In this document: positions 1-6,139 of the stretch, one piece after another | Layout of the letters: each line of letters opens with the position of its first letter | How positions within the stretch are numbered: the first letter of the stretch is position 1 | Source: Limnohabitans sp. | GTDB lineage: Bacteria; Pseudomonadota; Gammaproteobacteria; Burkholderiales; Burkholderiaceae_C | Direction: 5' to 3' | DNA length: 8,372 bases | Assembly: GCA_023260735.1 (NCBI GenBank) | Contig: JALQUL010000413.1 | Span: 1-8,372 of the forward strand | Notes under the pieces: generated by a model | What the model was told of the DNA's origin: nothing | The model's input: the letters and a program-made list of their open reading frames with translations, nothing else | Database searches by the model: none | Made by a program: the position numbers and the translations under genes

Positions 1-2
1 GG

Positions 3-149
3 GTTGAATTTCGAGTTTGTCGCAATACCTTGGTAACTCGAAAAATCGAGCCTAGTAGCGTGGTGCTAGAAGCTACTATTGTGCCGTCAGGAGTAGCTGA
101 AGTAGCCAAGCTTCAGGCTAAAAGTGGGTTTGTTTATTTAAGACCTTAA
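3..149 (+). CDS. DsrE/DsrF-like family protein, C-terminal fragment
   Basis: This is the last 48 codons of a gene that enters from the left edge, so no start is visible. The peptide runs VEFRVCRNTL... and ends ...GVAEVAKLQAKSGFVYLRP before TAA. The FRVCRNTL segment with one cysteine, the VPSGVAEVAKLQ stretch and the FVYLRP end are typical of COG1416-type DsrE/DsrF-like proteins, small alpha/beta proteins related to the sulfur-relay subunits DsrE/F. Some relatives carry persulfide on a conserved cysteine; others are only loosely linked to sulfur metabolism. Position directly upstream of a flavocytochrome c sulfide dehydrogenase pair supports a sulfur role here, by inference. The 136-nt gap before the next gene makes a shared transcript possible but unproven. 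Whether an export signal is present cannot be seen. Confidence 0.8.
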   Translation, partial: VEFRVCRNTLVTRKIEPSSVVLEATIVPSGVAEVAKLQAKSGFVYLRP

Positions 150-285
150 GTCAAAATTTACATACTACTTTTTGTTAATTGATAGGTGCTTTTATTAGCA
201 TATGAGTGAATACAAAAATTACTTATAAACGGAAGTCTTTTGTATATCAATTTTAAAATAATTATATTTTTAAGAGGAGACAAAA
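150..285. other. AT-rich leader before the sulfide dehydrogenase genes
   Basis: This 136-nt gap is strongly AT-rich and holds no credible reading frame. I see -10-like strings (TATAAA at 224-229) but no well-spaced -35 partner, so no promoter is called. No clear terminator follows the DsrE-like gene, so readthrough into the cytochrome gene is possible. The only firm signal is the ribosome binding site AGGAG at 275-279, six nt before the ATG at 286. Confidence 0.4.
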
Positions 286-606
286 ATGACCAGGAAATTA
301 AAATCCTATCGTTGTGCAGTGGTCGCTGCATTATTGGCTAGTAGCTTTAGCATGGCATTTGCACAAGATGCCGATCAAGCCAGATCTTGGGCTGCTTCTT
401 GCTCTAACTGTCACGGTACTAATGGTGTATCTAGCCCAGGTCGTGAGACTCTTGCCGGCATGCCAGAAGAGATGATAATTAAAAAAATGCAAGACTTTAA
501 AGCAGGTCGCACGCAGGCTACCATCATGCATCAATTAGCTAAAGGTTATGACGATGCACAAATTGCAGCCATTGCAAAGTATTTTGCGAAACAAGCAAGC
601 CAATAA
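286..606 (+). CDS. fccA: Monoheme cytochrome c, likely FccA-type partner of sulfide dehydrogenase
   Basis: This 106-residue protein has a Sec signal peptide (basic MTRKLK start, hydrophobic core, cleavage probably after AFA at residue 26), so it acts in the periplasm. Heme c attaches at CSNCH (residues 39-43). The distal ligand is probably Met81 in the TIMHQLAKGY segment, a pattern typical of the class I c-553-like cytochromes paired with FAD sulfide dehydrogenases. It would accept electrons from FccB and pass them to the respiratory chain. The start is set by AGGAG six nt upstream. The stop is only 13 nt before the fccB start, so the two are cotranscribed. The Allochromatium FccA is diheme; this one has a single CXXCH, as in the Chlorobium type. 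The symbol rests on context; a generic small cytochrome c is the alternative name. Confidence 0.88.
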   Translation: MTRKLKSYRCAVVAALLASSFSMAFAQDADQARSWAASCSNCHGTNGVSSPGRETLAGMPEEMIIKKMQDFKAGRTQATIMHQLAKGYDDAQIAAIAKYFAKQASQ

Positions 607-607
607 T

Positions 608-612
608 AGGAG
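608..612 (+). promoter_or_regulatory. Ribosome binding site deciding the fccB start
   Basis: AGGAG lies seven nt before the ATG at 620. It favours that start over the in-frame ATG at 548, which lies inside the cytochrome gene and would put 24 extra residues before the twin-arginine signal. Confidence 0.75.
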
Positions 613-619
613 ACCTAAT

Positions 620-1900
620 ATGTTAAGACGTGAACTTTTACAAAATTTAGGTGCTGGTTTAGGTGCCATTAGTTTAGCCTCTTGTGCCAATATGAGTACA
701 TCTAGTGCGGCTAAAGCCCATGTAGTGGTAGTGGGTGGTGGTTTTGGTGGTGCGACTGCTGCTAAATATATTCGTATGTGGTCAGGTGGAAGTATTGCAG
801 TAACCCTTATTGAGCCCAACGACAATTTTATTTCTTGTCCCATTTCTAATATGGTAATTGGTGGCTTTAAACAAATGTCAGATATTACTATTCCCTATAC
901 TAATTTGGCAGACCGTCACGGTGTAGTAGTAGTCAAAGACAAAGTGCAAAGTCTTAATGCCGACAAACGTACCGTCACTTTAGCAAGTGGCAAAGAACTA
1001 AGCTATGACCGCGTGATTGTGTCCCCTGGTGTTGATTTTATGTGGGATGCACTGCCAGGTATGAATAATCCAGATGCGCAAAGCAAAATTTTGCATGCAT
1101 GGAAAGCGGGTCCTCAAACTGCAGCTTTACGCAAACAATTAGAAGATATGCCAGACGGTGGTGTATTTGCTATTAGTATTCCATTGGCCCCATATCGTTG
1201 CCCTCCAGGCCCTTATGAGCGTGCCTCTGTTGTAGCAGATTATTTCTTAAAAGCTAAGCCAAAAAGCAAAGTGCTTATTCTTGACGGCAATGATGACGTT
1301 ACCTCTAAGGGGCCGTTGTTTAAAAAAGCTTGGGTCGAAATGTATAAAAACATCATTGAATACCGTCCTAAGCATTCACTTAGTGATGTAGATGTAGCCA
1401 ACAAAACACTTAAATTCGAATTTAATGATCCTATTAAAGCCGATGTGTTAAATGTGATTCCTCCTATGCGTGCAGGTGAAATTGCTGTCAAATCTGGCTT
1501 GGCAACTGCTAACAAACGTTGGTGTGAAGTGGATTACCTTACCTTCGAATCTAAAGCGGCTAAAAATGTCCACGTATTAGGTGACTCCTTGCAAATTGCA
1601 CCAGGTATGCCTAAGTCAGGTCATATGGCTAATCAACACGGTAAGTCTTGTGCGGCAGCAGTAGTGGCTTTATTAAGCAACAAAGCGGTTAATAACTTAC
1701 CTATCTATAACAACACCTGTTATAGCTATGTAAGCGAAAACGATGCTATTCATGTGGCAAGTGTTCATCGCTATGATGCCGAGAAAAAAACTATGACGAT
1801 CGTCCCCGGCAGCGGTGGTGTATCAGTTGCCAGAAGCGCCATTGAAGGTGCTTACGCAATGGCATGGGCCAATAATATTTGGAGTGATACACTGGCCTAA
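620..1900 (+). CDS. fccB: Flavocytochrome c sulfide dehydrogenase, FAD subunit
   Basis: This 426-residue flavoprotein would oxidise sulfide in the periplasm and pass electrons to the cytochrome encoded just upstream. The N-terminus MLRRELLQ with a following hydrophobic stretch is a Tat signal. VVVVGGGFGGATAA (residues 35-48) is the FAD-binding Rossmann motif. Cys73 in SCPISNMVIGG matches the cysteine that binds FAD covalently in the Allochromatium enzyme. Cys194 (PYRCPPGPYER) and Cys367 (NTCYS) match its redox-active disulfide. The PKSGHMANQHGK segment and the AYAMAWANNIWSDT end also fit the family, and the length is normal. All key residues are present, so it should be active. An LASC string at residues 19-22 resembles a lipobox, so the mature protein might be a lipoprotein. 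A sulfite- or thiol-specific relative is less likely. Confidence 0.95.
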   Translation: MLRRELLQNLGAGLGAISLASCANMSTSSAAKAHVVVVGGGFGGATAAKYIRMWSGGSIAVTLIEPNDNFISCPISNMVIGGFKQMSDITIPYTNLADRHGVVVVKDKVQSLNADKRTVTLASGKELSYDRVIVSPGVDFMWDALPGMNNPDAQSKILHAWKAGPQTAALRKQLEDMPDGGVFAISIPLAPYRCPPGPYERASVVADYFLKAKPKSKVLILDGNDDVTSKGPLFKKAWVEMYKNIIEYRPKHSLSDVDVANKTLKFEFNDPIKADVLNVIPPMRAGEIAVKSGLATANKRWCEVDYLTFESKAAKNVHVLGDSLQIAPGMPKSGHMANQHGKSCAAAVVALLSNKAVNNLPIYNNTCYSYVSENDAIHVASVHRYDAEKKTMTIVPGSGGVSVARSAIEGAYAMAWANNIWSDTLA

Positions 1901-1907
1901 TTTGGCT

Positions 1908-1935
1908 TTTGCAGCAAGTCCTTTATTTGTACAAT
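1908..1935 (+). promoter_or_regulatory. Possible promoter for the MBL-fold hydrolase
   Basis: TTTGCA (1908-1913) and TACAAT (1930-1935) are 16 nt apart in the short gap after fccB. Transcription from here would start near 1942 and give a leader of about 14 nt, consistent with the lack of a clear ribosome binding site before the ATG at 1956. The -35 match is only four of six, so cotranscription with fccB remains equally possible. Confidence 0.25.
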
Positions 1936-1955
1936 TTATTAACTTTAAACACTGC

Positions 1956-2957
1956 ATGAAACTTAATCGACGGTATTTTTTGTATTCCAGTTCATGTGCT
2001 TGTGCACAACGTGCTATTTTTCCGTTTTTAACGGCATCAATGGCTCTGCAAAGTACATCTGCGAATGCAGCAATTCCCGAAATGAAAGCTGTGCAGGTTT
2101 CAGCTAATGCTTATTTTGTACAAGGGCTTGCTGCTTTAGGTAGCAAAGAAAATCAAAATTTTATTTCCAACGCTGGTTTTGTAGTAACGCCAAAATCGGT
2201 CGTTGTAATTGACGCATTGGGTTCTCCTTCTTTGGCTCAGCGCCTTGTGCAACTGATCAAAACAATAACACCGTTGCCAATTAGTCATGTAATAGTTACT
2301 CACTATCATGCCGATCACATTTATGGCTTGCAGGTATTTAAAGACTTGGGCGCACACATTATTGCCCACAGCGCTTCAGGCGAATATTTAAACTCCGATA
2401 CCGCAACTTTGCGACTAAAAGCTTCCCGCGATGAGTTAAGTCCGTGGATAGATGAAAACACTCGCTTAGTAGTCGCCGATGAAATGTTAAAGGGCTTTAG
2501 TCCCAAAAATCTTCAAGTCAATGGCATTGATTTTTATATTGCCCCTGCAGGGCCAGCCCATACTCCAGAAGACCTTGTTATTTATTTACCCGCAGAAAAA
2601 GTCTTGTTCGCCGGCGATTTAGTCTTTAGAGGGCGTTTGCCTTTTGTTGGCGGGGCAGACAGCAAACACTGGATTACCTCTCTCAATAAACTTTTGCAAT
2701 TTGATGTAGCGGTAATTGTTCCTGGCCATGGAGCACAGTCGAGTGCTGCAAGTGCCAAAGCAGACATTGAATTAGTCAGAAATTATTTGGTGTATTTGCG
2801 CGAACAAATGGGTGCGGCAGTTAAAAATTTAGAATCGTTTGACGAAGCCTACAAAGCCACTAACTGGAAAGCATTTGAAAATGTTCCTATGTTTGGTTTT
2901 GCCAATCGCATGAATGCGTACAACACTTATTTATTAATGGAAAAAGAATCATTGTAA
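1956..2957 (+). CDS. Tat-exported MBL-fold metallohydrolase, SoxH-like
   Basis: This 333-residue hydrolase has the metal-binding set of the metallo-beta-lactamase fold: THYHADH (His116, His118, Asp120, His121), His202 in GPAHTPED, Asp221 in FAGD and His258 in VPGHG. The N-terminus NRRYFLY is a good twin-arginine motif with likely cleavage after SANA at residue 38, so it folds and binds metal before export to the periplasm. The start at 1956 is chosen because it begins the Tat signal. The frame stays open upstream to 1815, but that would overlap fccB and bury the signal. No strong ribosome binding site is present. The closest described group is the SoxH-like or quinoprotein-relay type of periplasmic hydrolase. 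It sits 55 nt after fccB, which suggests work on a sulfur-containing product, but the substrate is unknown. A persulfide dioxygenase is less likely given the long Tat-exported form. Confidence 0.9.
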   Translation: MKLNRRYFLYSSSCACAQRAIFPFLTASMALQSTSANAAIPEMKAVQVSANAYFVQGLAALGSKENQNFISNAGFVVTPKSVVVIDALGSPSLAQRLVQLIKTITPLPISHVIVTHYHADHIYGLQVFKDLGAHIIAHSASGEYLNSDTATLRLKASRDELSPWIDENTRLVVADEMLKGFSPKNLQVNGIDFYIAPAGPAHTPEDLVIYLPAEKVLFAGDLVFRGRLPFVGGADSKHWITSLNKLLQFDVAVIVPGHGAQSSAASAKADIELVRNYLVYLREQMGAAVKNLESFDEAYKATNWKAFENVPMFGFANRMNAYNTYLLMEKESL

Positions 2958-2958
2958 A

Positions 2959-3051
2959 AACAATGTAATGGGGCTTTTGTAATTTCAAATGGGTTTTATC
3001 GGATTTTGCCCTGCGGCCAAAATTGTTGCCACCTTAGGTCTTAAAAATTAA
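2959..3051 (+). pseudogene. Remnant of a DUF2892 (YgaP-type) membrane protein gene, C-terminal end
   Basis: Read in one frame, this stretch gives GLL, a TAA stop at 2980, then FQMGFIGFCPAAKIVATLG and LKN before a second TAA at 3049. The end closely resembles the close of DUF2892 domains as I know them: a GLNLFQ-like turn, then GF(T/I)GFCP, then a short amphipathic end of the KILKKLGV type. The register across the internal stop is kept, so the stop could be one base change from a leucine codon. The upstream two thirds of the domain is missing; the hydrolase gene ends at 2957 instead. DUF2892 and rhodanese proteins often sit in sulfur-oxidation clusters, so this is probably the scar of a deleted member. 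The match is from memory of the family, and a chance resemblance over about 30 codons is not excluded. Confidence 0.5.
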
Positions 3052-3077
3052 GTGATAGTTTTTAGAGTAAAAACCAC

Positions 3078-3116
3078 AAAAAAGCCTAGTCAGATGCTTT
3101 TAACTAGGTTTTTATT
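3078..3116. terminator. Likely bidirectional rho-independent terminator
   Basis: CCTAGT (3085-3090) pairs with ACTAGG (3103-3108) around a 12-nt loop. The stem is followed on the + strand by TTTTTATT and preceded by AAAAAAG, which becomes a U-run when read on the - strand. The A/T flanks can also extend the stem past one bulged G. It can end transcripts from the sulfide module on the + strand and from tRNA-Leu on the - strand. Confidence 0.65.
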
Positions 3117-3361
3117 CTCATTTTTTATTTTATGAGGAAAATTGTAGATTTTTAAGCCACAAAACCTTAGAATGCAGGTATTGGTTAAAGACTTCATATG
3201 CCACAAAGGCAAAACATTTATTAAAATAAACGTTGTTCTTTATTTTTATAGCCACTTAAAAACACATACTGGTTTTTAGCTACAATTTAAAGAAGAGTTA
3301 AAGACTAAGGTTTTAAAAAGATAAACACAAGTTTACTTTTCAACCATTTACAATATTTGAA

Positions 3362-3446
<85 letters not shown>

Positions 3447-3452
3447 GTCACC

Positions 3453-3460
3453 AAAAAGGA
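3453..3460 (+). promoter_or_regulatory. Ribosome binding site pointing to an ATC start of rnr
   Basis: AAAAAGGA ends seven nt before the in-frame ATC at 3468. It is the only purine-rich ribosome binding signal near the start of the open rnr frame and is the main reason to place the start there rather than at TTG 3576. Confidence 0.5.
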
Positions 3461-3462
3461 TC

Positions 3463-3468
3463 ATTATA
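3463..3468 (-). promoter_or_regulatory. -10 box of the tRNA-Leu promoter
   Basis: The - strand reads TATAAT exactly here. Sixteen nt separate it from the tRNA 5' end at 3446, so transcription would start about 9-10 nt before the mature tRNA. The -35 at 17-nt spacing (AGGTTT, 3486-3491) is poor. The box overlaps the proposed rnr start codon by one base and lies just beyond the rnr ribosome binding site. Confidence 0.6.
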
Positions 3469-6035
3469 TCAAAACCACAACTAAAAAACCTAATCCAATC
3501 GTTCAACATAACGAAGTATTAACTGGCGTCATTATTGGCCACCGAGATGGTCATGGATTTGTCCTCCGAGATGACTTGGGTCCCGATTTATTTTTATCAC
3601 CCACCGAAATGCGCAATGTCTTGCACAAAGACAAGGTAAGCGCTCAAATTATTCGAACCGATCGCAAAGGTCGCCCAGAAGCCCATATTCTTGAATTACT
3701 AGATCGCCCCGAGCGCAAAGTGGTGGGTCGAGTTATCATAAACGGCAAACAAGTTTGGTTAGCTCCAGAAGATATTCGTTACCACCGAGAGTTCTTAGTC
3801 ACTAAAAACCAATCAATTGATGCCCAAGAGGGTCAAGTGGTAGTGGCAGAAATTTTATCCGATGCACAGTTATCAGCCAACCAAGTCATTCACTGCAAGA
3901 TTACTGAAGTTTTGGGTAATATGGAAGACTCTGGTATGGAAATTGAAATTGCAGTGCGCAAGTTCGATGTACCCCACGAATTTTCTCCAGAGTGTGAAGC
4001 ATTATCTGCCAAATTACCCGATTCAGTGAGGCCCACCGACAAACGAGGTCGCATCGATTTACGAGATGTGCCCTTGGTGACCATTGATGGTGAAGATGCT
4101 CGAGACTTTGATGATGCTGTGTATTGTGAGCCCATTCAATTGGGAAAAACCAAAGGATGGCGCTTAATTGTGGCTATTGCCGACGTTAGCCATTATGTGA
4201 AATCCAATGACGCTATCGACAAAGACGCCTACGAAAGAGCCACTAGTGTGTATTTCCCGAGAAGGGTTATACCTATGTTGCCTGAAAAACTCAGCAATGG
4301 TTTGTGCTCTTTAAAGCCCAACGTAGAGCGTATGTGTATGGTCTGTGATATGGTCATCAACCTAGACGGTGAAATTACCGCCTACCAGTTTTACCCTGCC
4401 GTTATGCTCAGCCATGCGCGTTTTACCTACACCGAAGTAGCTGCTATTTTAGCCAACACCAAAGGTCGTGAGGCGCAGCAATATGCACAAAGAGTTCCTG
4501 ACCTGCTCAATTTGCACTCAGTCTATGAAGTGTTGTTAAAGTCGAGAGCCAAGCGGGGTGCAGTAGATTTTGAAACTAAAGAAACCCAAATTGTCTGCGA
4601 CGAAAACGGTCGCATAGAAAAAATTGTACCTAGGGTTAGAAACGTTGCGCACAAACTAATTGAAGAAGCCATGTTGGCTGCCAATGTGTGTTGTGCCGAA
4701 TTTATCGAACAAGCCAAACATCCTGCTTTATTCAGGGTGCATGAGGGACCCACCGCTGAAAAAATAAATAATTTGCGTAATTATTTAAAATCGTTGGGCC
4801 TTAATTTATCTATTTCAGACGATCCATCCACTGCTGAAATGGCAGAAATTGCGCATGCCACCAAAGACCGTACCGATGCCACGCAAATTCATACCATGTT
4901 ATTGCGTTCGATGCAGCAAGCAGTTTATACGCCCCATAACAATGGTCATTTTGGCTTAGCTTACGAAGCTTATTCACACTTTACCAGCCCTATTAGGCGC
5001 TACCCCGATTTATTAGCCCACAGAGCGATTAAAGCGATTTTAAAAGACGAGCAGTACAGTTTGCCAAGCGCTCATACCTTTACCCCAAGGCCAGGCGTAA
5101 GGCAAAGGTCACCGGTTAAAGAGGGCTCAAAAAATGCCAAAGCACCGGCCCAATCGACTGCTAATGTATCGGCTAAAGATTTAAAAAAATGGGAAGCCGT
5201 GGGCATGCATTGTAGTGCCAACGAGCGCCGTGCCGATGAGGCCAGCCGAGACGTTGAGGCATGGCTAAAGTGCACCTATATGCAAGGTCATTTAGGCGAA
5301 ATCATGTCGGGTACGGTTTCTGCGGCTACTGGTTTTGGCATATTTGTAACTCTTGATCAGGTCAGTGTTGAAGGTTTGGTGCACATTACAGAGTTGGGCG
5401 GTGAATATTTCCGCTTCGATGAGGCTCGTCAAGAGCTACGTGGTGAGCGTTCTGGTATGCGTTATGGTATTGGTACCAAAGTAGTCGTACAAGTGGCCAA
5501 AGTAGATTTAGACGGTCGCCGCATTGATTTGGCCTTGGTTCCAAATGATGCACTAATTGGCTCTCTTATTCCCGCTAAAAAATCAGTTGAACGCACCGAG
5601 CAAAACTTTGACAAAACGCAAGGCTCTGCAGCTCATTTGAATCGTTCAAACGCCAATCGAAATGGTGCTAATAACAGCAACGGTAATGGTAATTCAGACC
5701 ACCATCACAAAGCTGCTGCTAGAAGCTCGGCAAAGGGTAAGAAATCCAATGCCAATACAGCAACCGATTTGCAGCCAAACTTTTTAGCCGCTGCACCAGG
5801 ACCCTTTGTGTCGCCTGCGCAAGCCGCTAGAAAAACTAAGCCGGGCTCAAGCAATAAAAGGTCGAGTAATTCTGTTTCGGCCTATTCTGCCAGTTCAAAA
5901 TCAAAGTCTACTAGCAAGGCCAGTCCTATTGCAAAAGCCAAAGCAAATGCAAAAGCAATTGCTAAAAGCAGTACTCAATCTGGTGTAAAAGATTCCACCA
6001 AGTCTTCCAGCTCGAGAGCCAAAAAGAGACGCTAA
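3468..6035 (+). CDS. rnr: Ribonuclease R, without N-terminal HTH domain
   Basis: This is a processive 3'-5' exoribonuclease that degrades structured RNA and takes part in RNA quality control in the cytoplasm. With the ATC start it is 855 residues. Cold-shock domains fill roughly residues 19-160 (GHRDGHGFVLRDD, then DLFLSPTEMRNVL). The RNB catalytic domain follows, with TIDGEDARDFDDAV at 205-218; Asp207, 213, 215 and 216 match the four catalytic aspartates of the E. coli enzyme. TSVYFPRRVIPMLPEKLSNG and HFTSPIRRYPDL are also RNB hallmarks. An S1 domain (about 607-692, TGFGIFVTLD) precedes a 163-residue Ser/Lys/Asn/Ala-rich basic tail. The winged-helix domain at the N-terminus of E. coli RNase R is absent. 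The frame is open back to 3420 with no ATG, GTG or TTG until 3576, and that TTG would cut into the first cold-shock domain. Identity is certain; the exact start is not. Confidence 0.95.
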   Translation: MKTTTKKPNPIVQHNEVLTGVIIGHRDGHGFVLRDDLGPDLFLSPTEMRNVLHKDKVSAQIIRTDRKGRPEAHILELLDRPERKVVGRVIINGKQVWLAPEDIRYHREFLVTKNQSIDAQEGQVVVAEILSDAQLSANQVIHCKITEVLGNMEDSGMEIEIAVRKFDVPHEFSPECEALSAKLPDSVRPTDKRGRIDLRDVPLVTIDGEDARDFDDAVYCEPIQLGKTKGWRLIVAIADVSHYVKSNDAIDKDAYERATSVYFPRRVIPMLPEKLSNGLCSLKPNVERMCMVCDMVINLDGEITAYQFYPAVMLSHARFTYTEVAAILANTKGREAQQYAQRVPDLLNLHSVYEVLLKSRAKRGAVDFETKETQIVCDENGRIEKIVPRVRNVAHKLIEEAMLAANVCCAEFIEQAKHPALFRVHEGPTAEKINNLRNYLKSLGLNLSISDDPSTAEMAEIAHATKDRTDATQIHTMLLRSMQQAVYTPHNNGHFGLAYEAYSHFTSPIRRYPDLLAHRAIKAILKDEQYSLPSAHTFTPRPGVRQRSPVKEGSKNAKAPAQSTANVSAKDLKKWEAVGMHCSANERRADEASRDVEAWLKCTYMQGHLGEIMSGTVSAATGFGIFVTLDQVSVEGLVHITELGGEYFRFDEARQELRGERSGMRYGIGTKVVVQVAKVDLDGRRIDLALVPNDALIGSLIPAKKSVERTEQNFDKTQGSAAHLNRSNANRNGANNSNGNGNSDHHHKAAARSSAKGKKSNANTATDLQPNFLAAAPGPFVSPAQAARKTKPGSSNKRSSNSVSAYSASSKSKSTSKASPIAKAKANAKAIAKSSTQSGVKDSTKSSSSRAKKRR

Positions 6036-6051
6036 ACAAGAGGTAAGCAAG

Positions 6052-6075
6052 GGATGCTATCCATTGACGAATGGC
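6052..6075. other. Imperfect hairpin after rnr
   Basis: GGATG and CCATT on the left arm pair with AATGG and CATCC on the right arm, with a four-base CTAT bulge and a GACG loop. No U-run follows directly, so it is a weak terminator at best; it could instead stabilise the 3' end of the rnr transcript. Confidence 0.35.
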
Positions 6076-6139
6076 ATCCATTCAAACGTTCAAGCTTTTG
6101 CGTTGTTATTTATTTTATCGAAATTATTGAAACTCAATT

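Larger units (their letters stand above)
2958..3361. other. Gene-poor AT-rich region between sulfide module and tRNA-Leu
   Basis: This 404-nt stretch holds no intact gene that I can support. Its left part contains the DUF2892-like remnant and the likely bidirectional terminator listed separately. From about 3117 to 3361 it is AT-rich, with scattered -10-like strings such as TACAAT at 3281-3286 and 3349-3354 but no good -35 at normal spacing. If rnr has its own promoter upstream of the tRNA, it must be here, but I cannot point to one with confidence. Confidence 0.5.

Noticed and set aside
548..619. Upstream ATG adding 24 residues to FccB
   Set aside because: It lies inside the cytochrome gene, lacks a ribosome binding site, and would place extra residues before the twin-arginine signal. 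AGGAG before 620 decides for the shorter form.
535..843. Antisense frames across fccA, fccB, rnr, the hydrolase and the SDR gene
   Set aside because: All lie opposite well-supported genes, show no family motifs, and have no ribosome binding sites; they reflect codon structure of the real genes.
1815..1955. 47-residue extension of the MBL hydrolase upstream of 1956
   Set aside because: Most of it overlaps the 3' end of fccB in another frame and it would bury the Tat signal that begins at 1956.
3349..3354. TACAAT as the -10 of an rnr promoter left of the tRNA
   Set aside because: No acceptable -35 at 16-18 nt; kept only as a possibility in the region description.
5806..5988. 60-codon + strand frame inside the rnr tail
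   Set aside because: It is an out-of-frame reading of the repetitive Lys/Ser/Ala tail of RNase R and resembles no protein.
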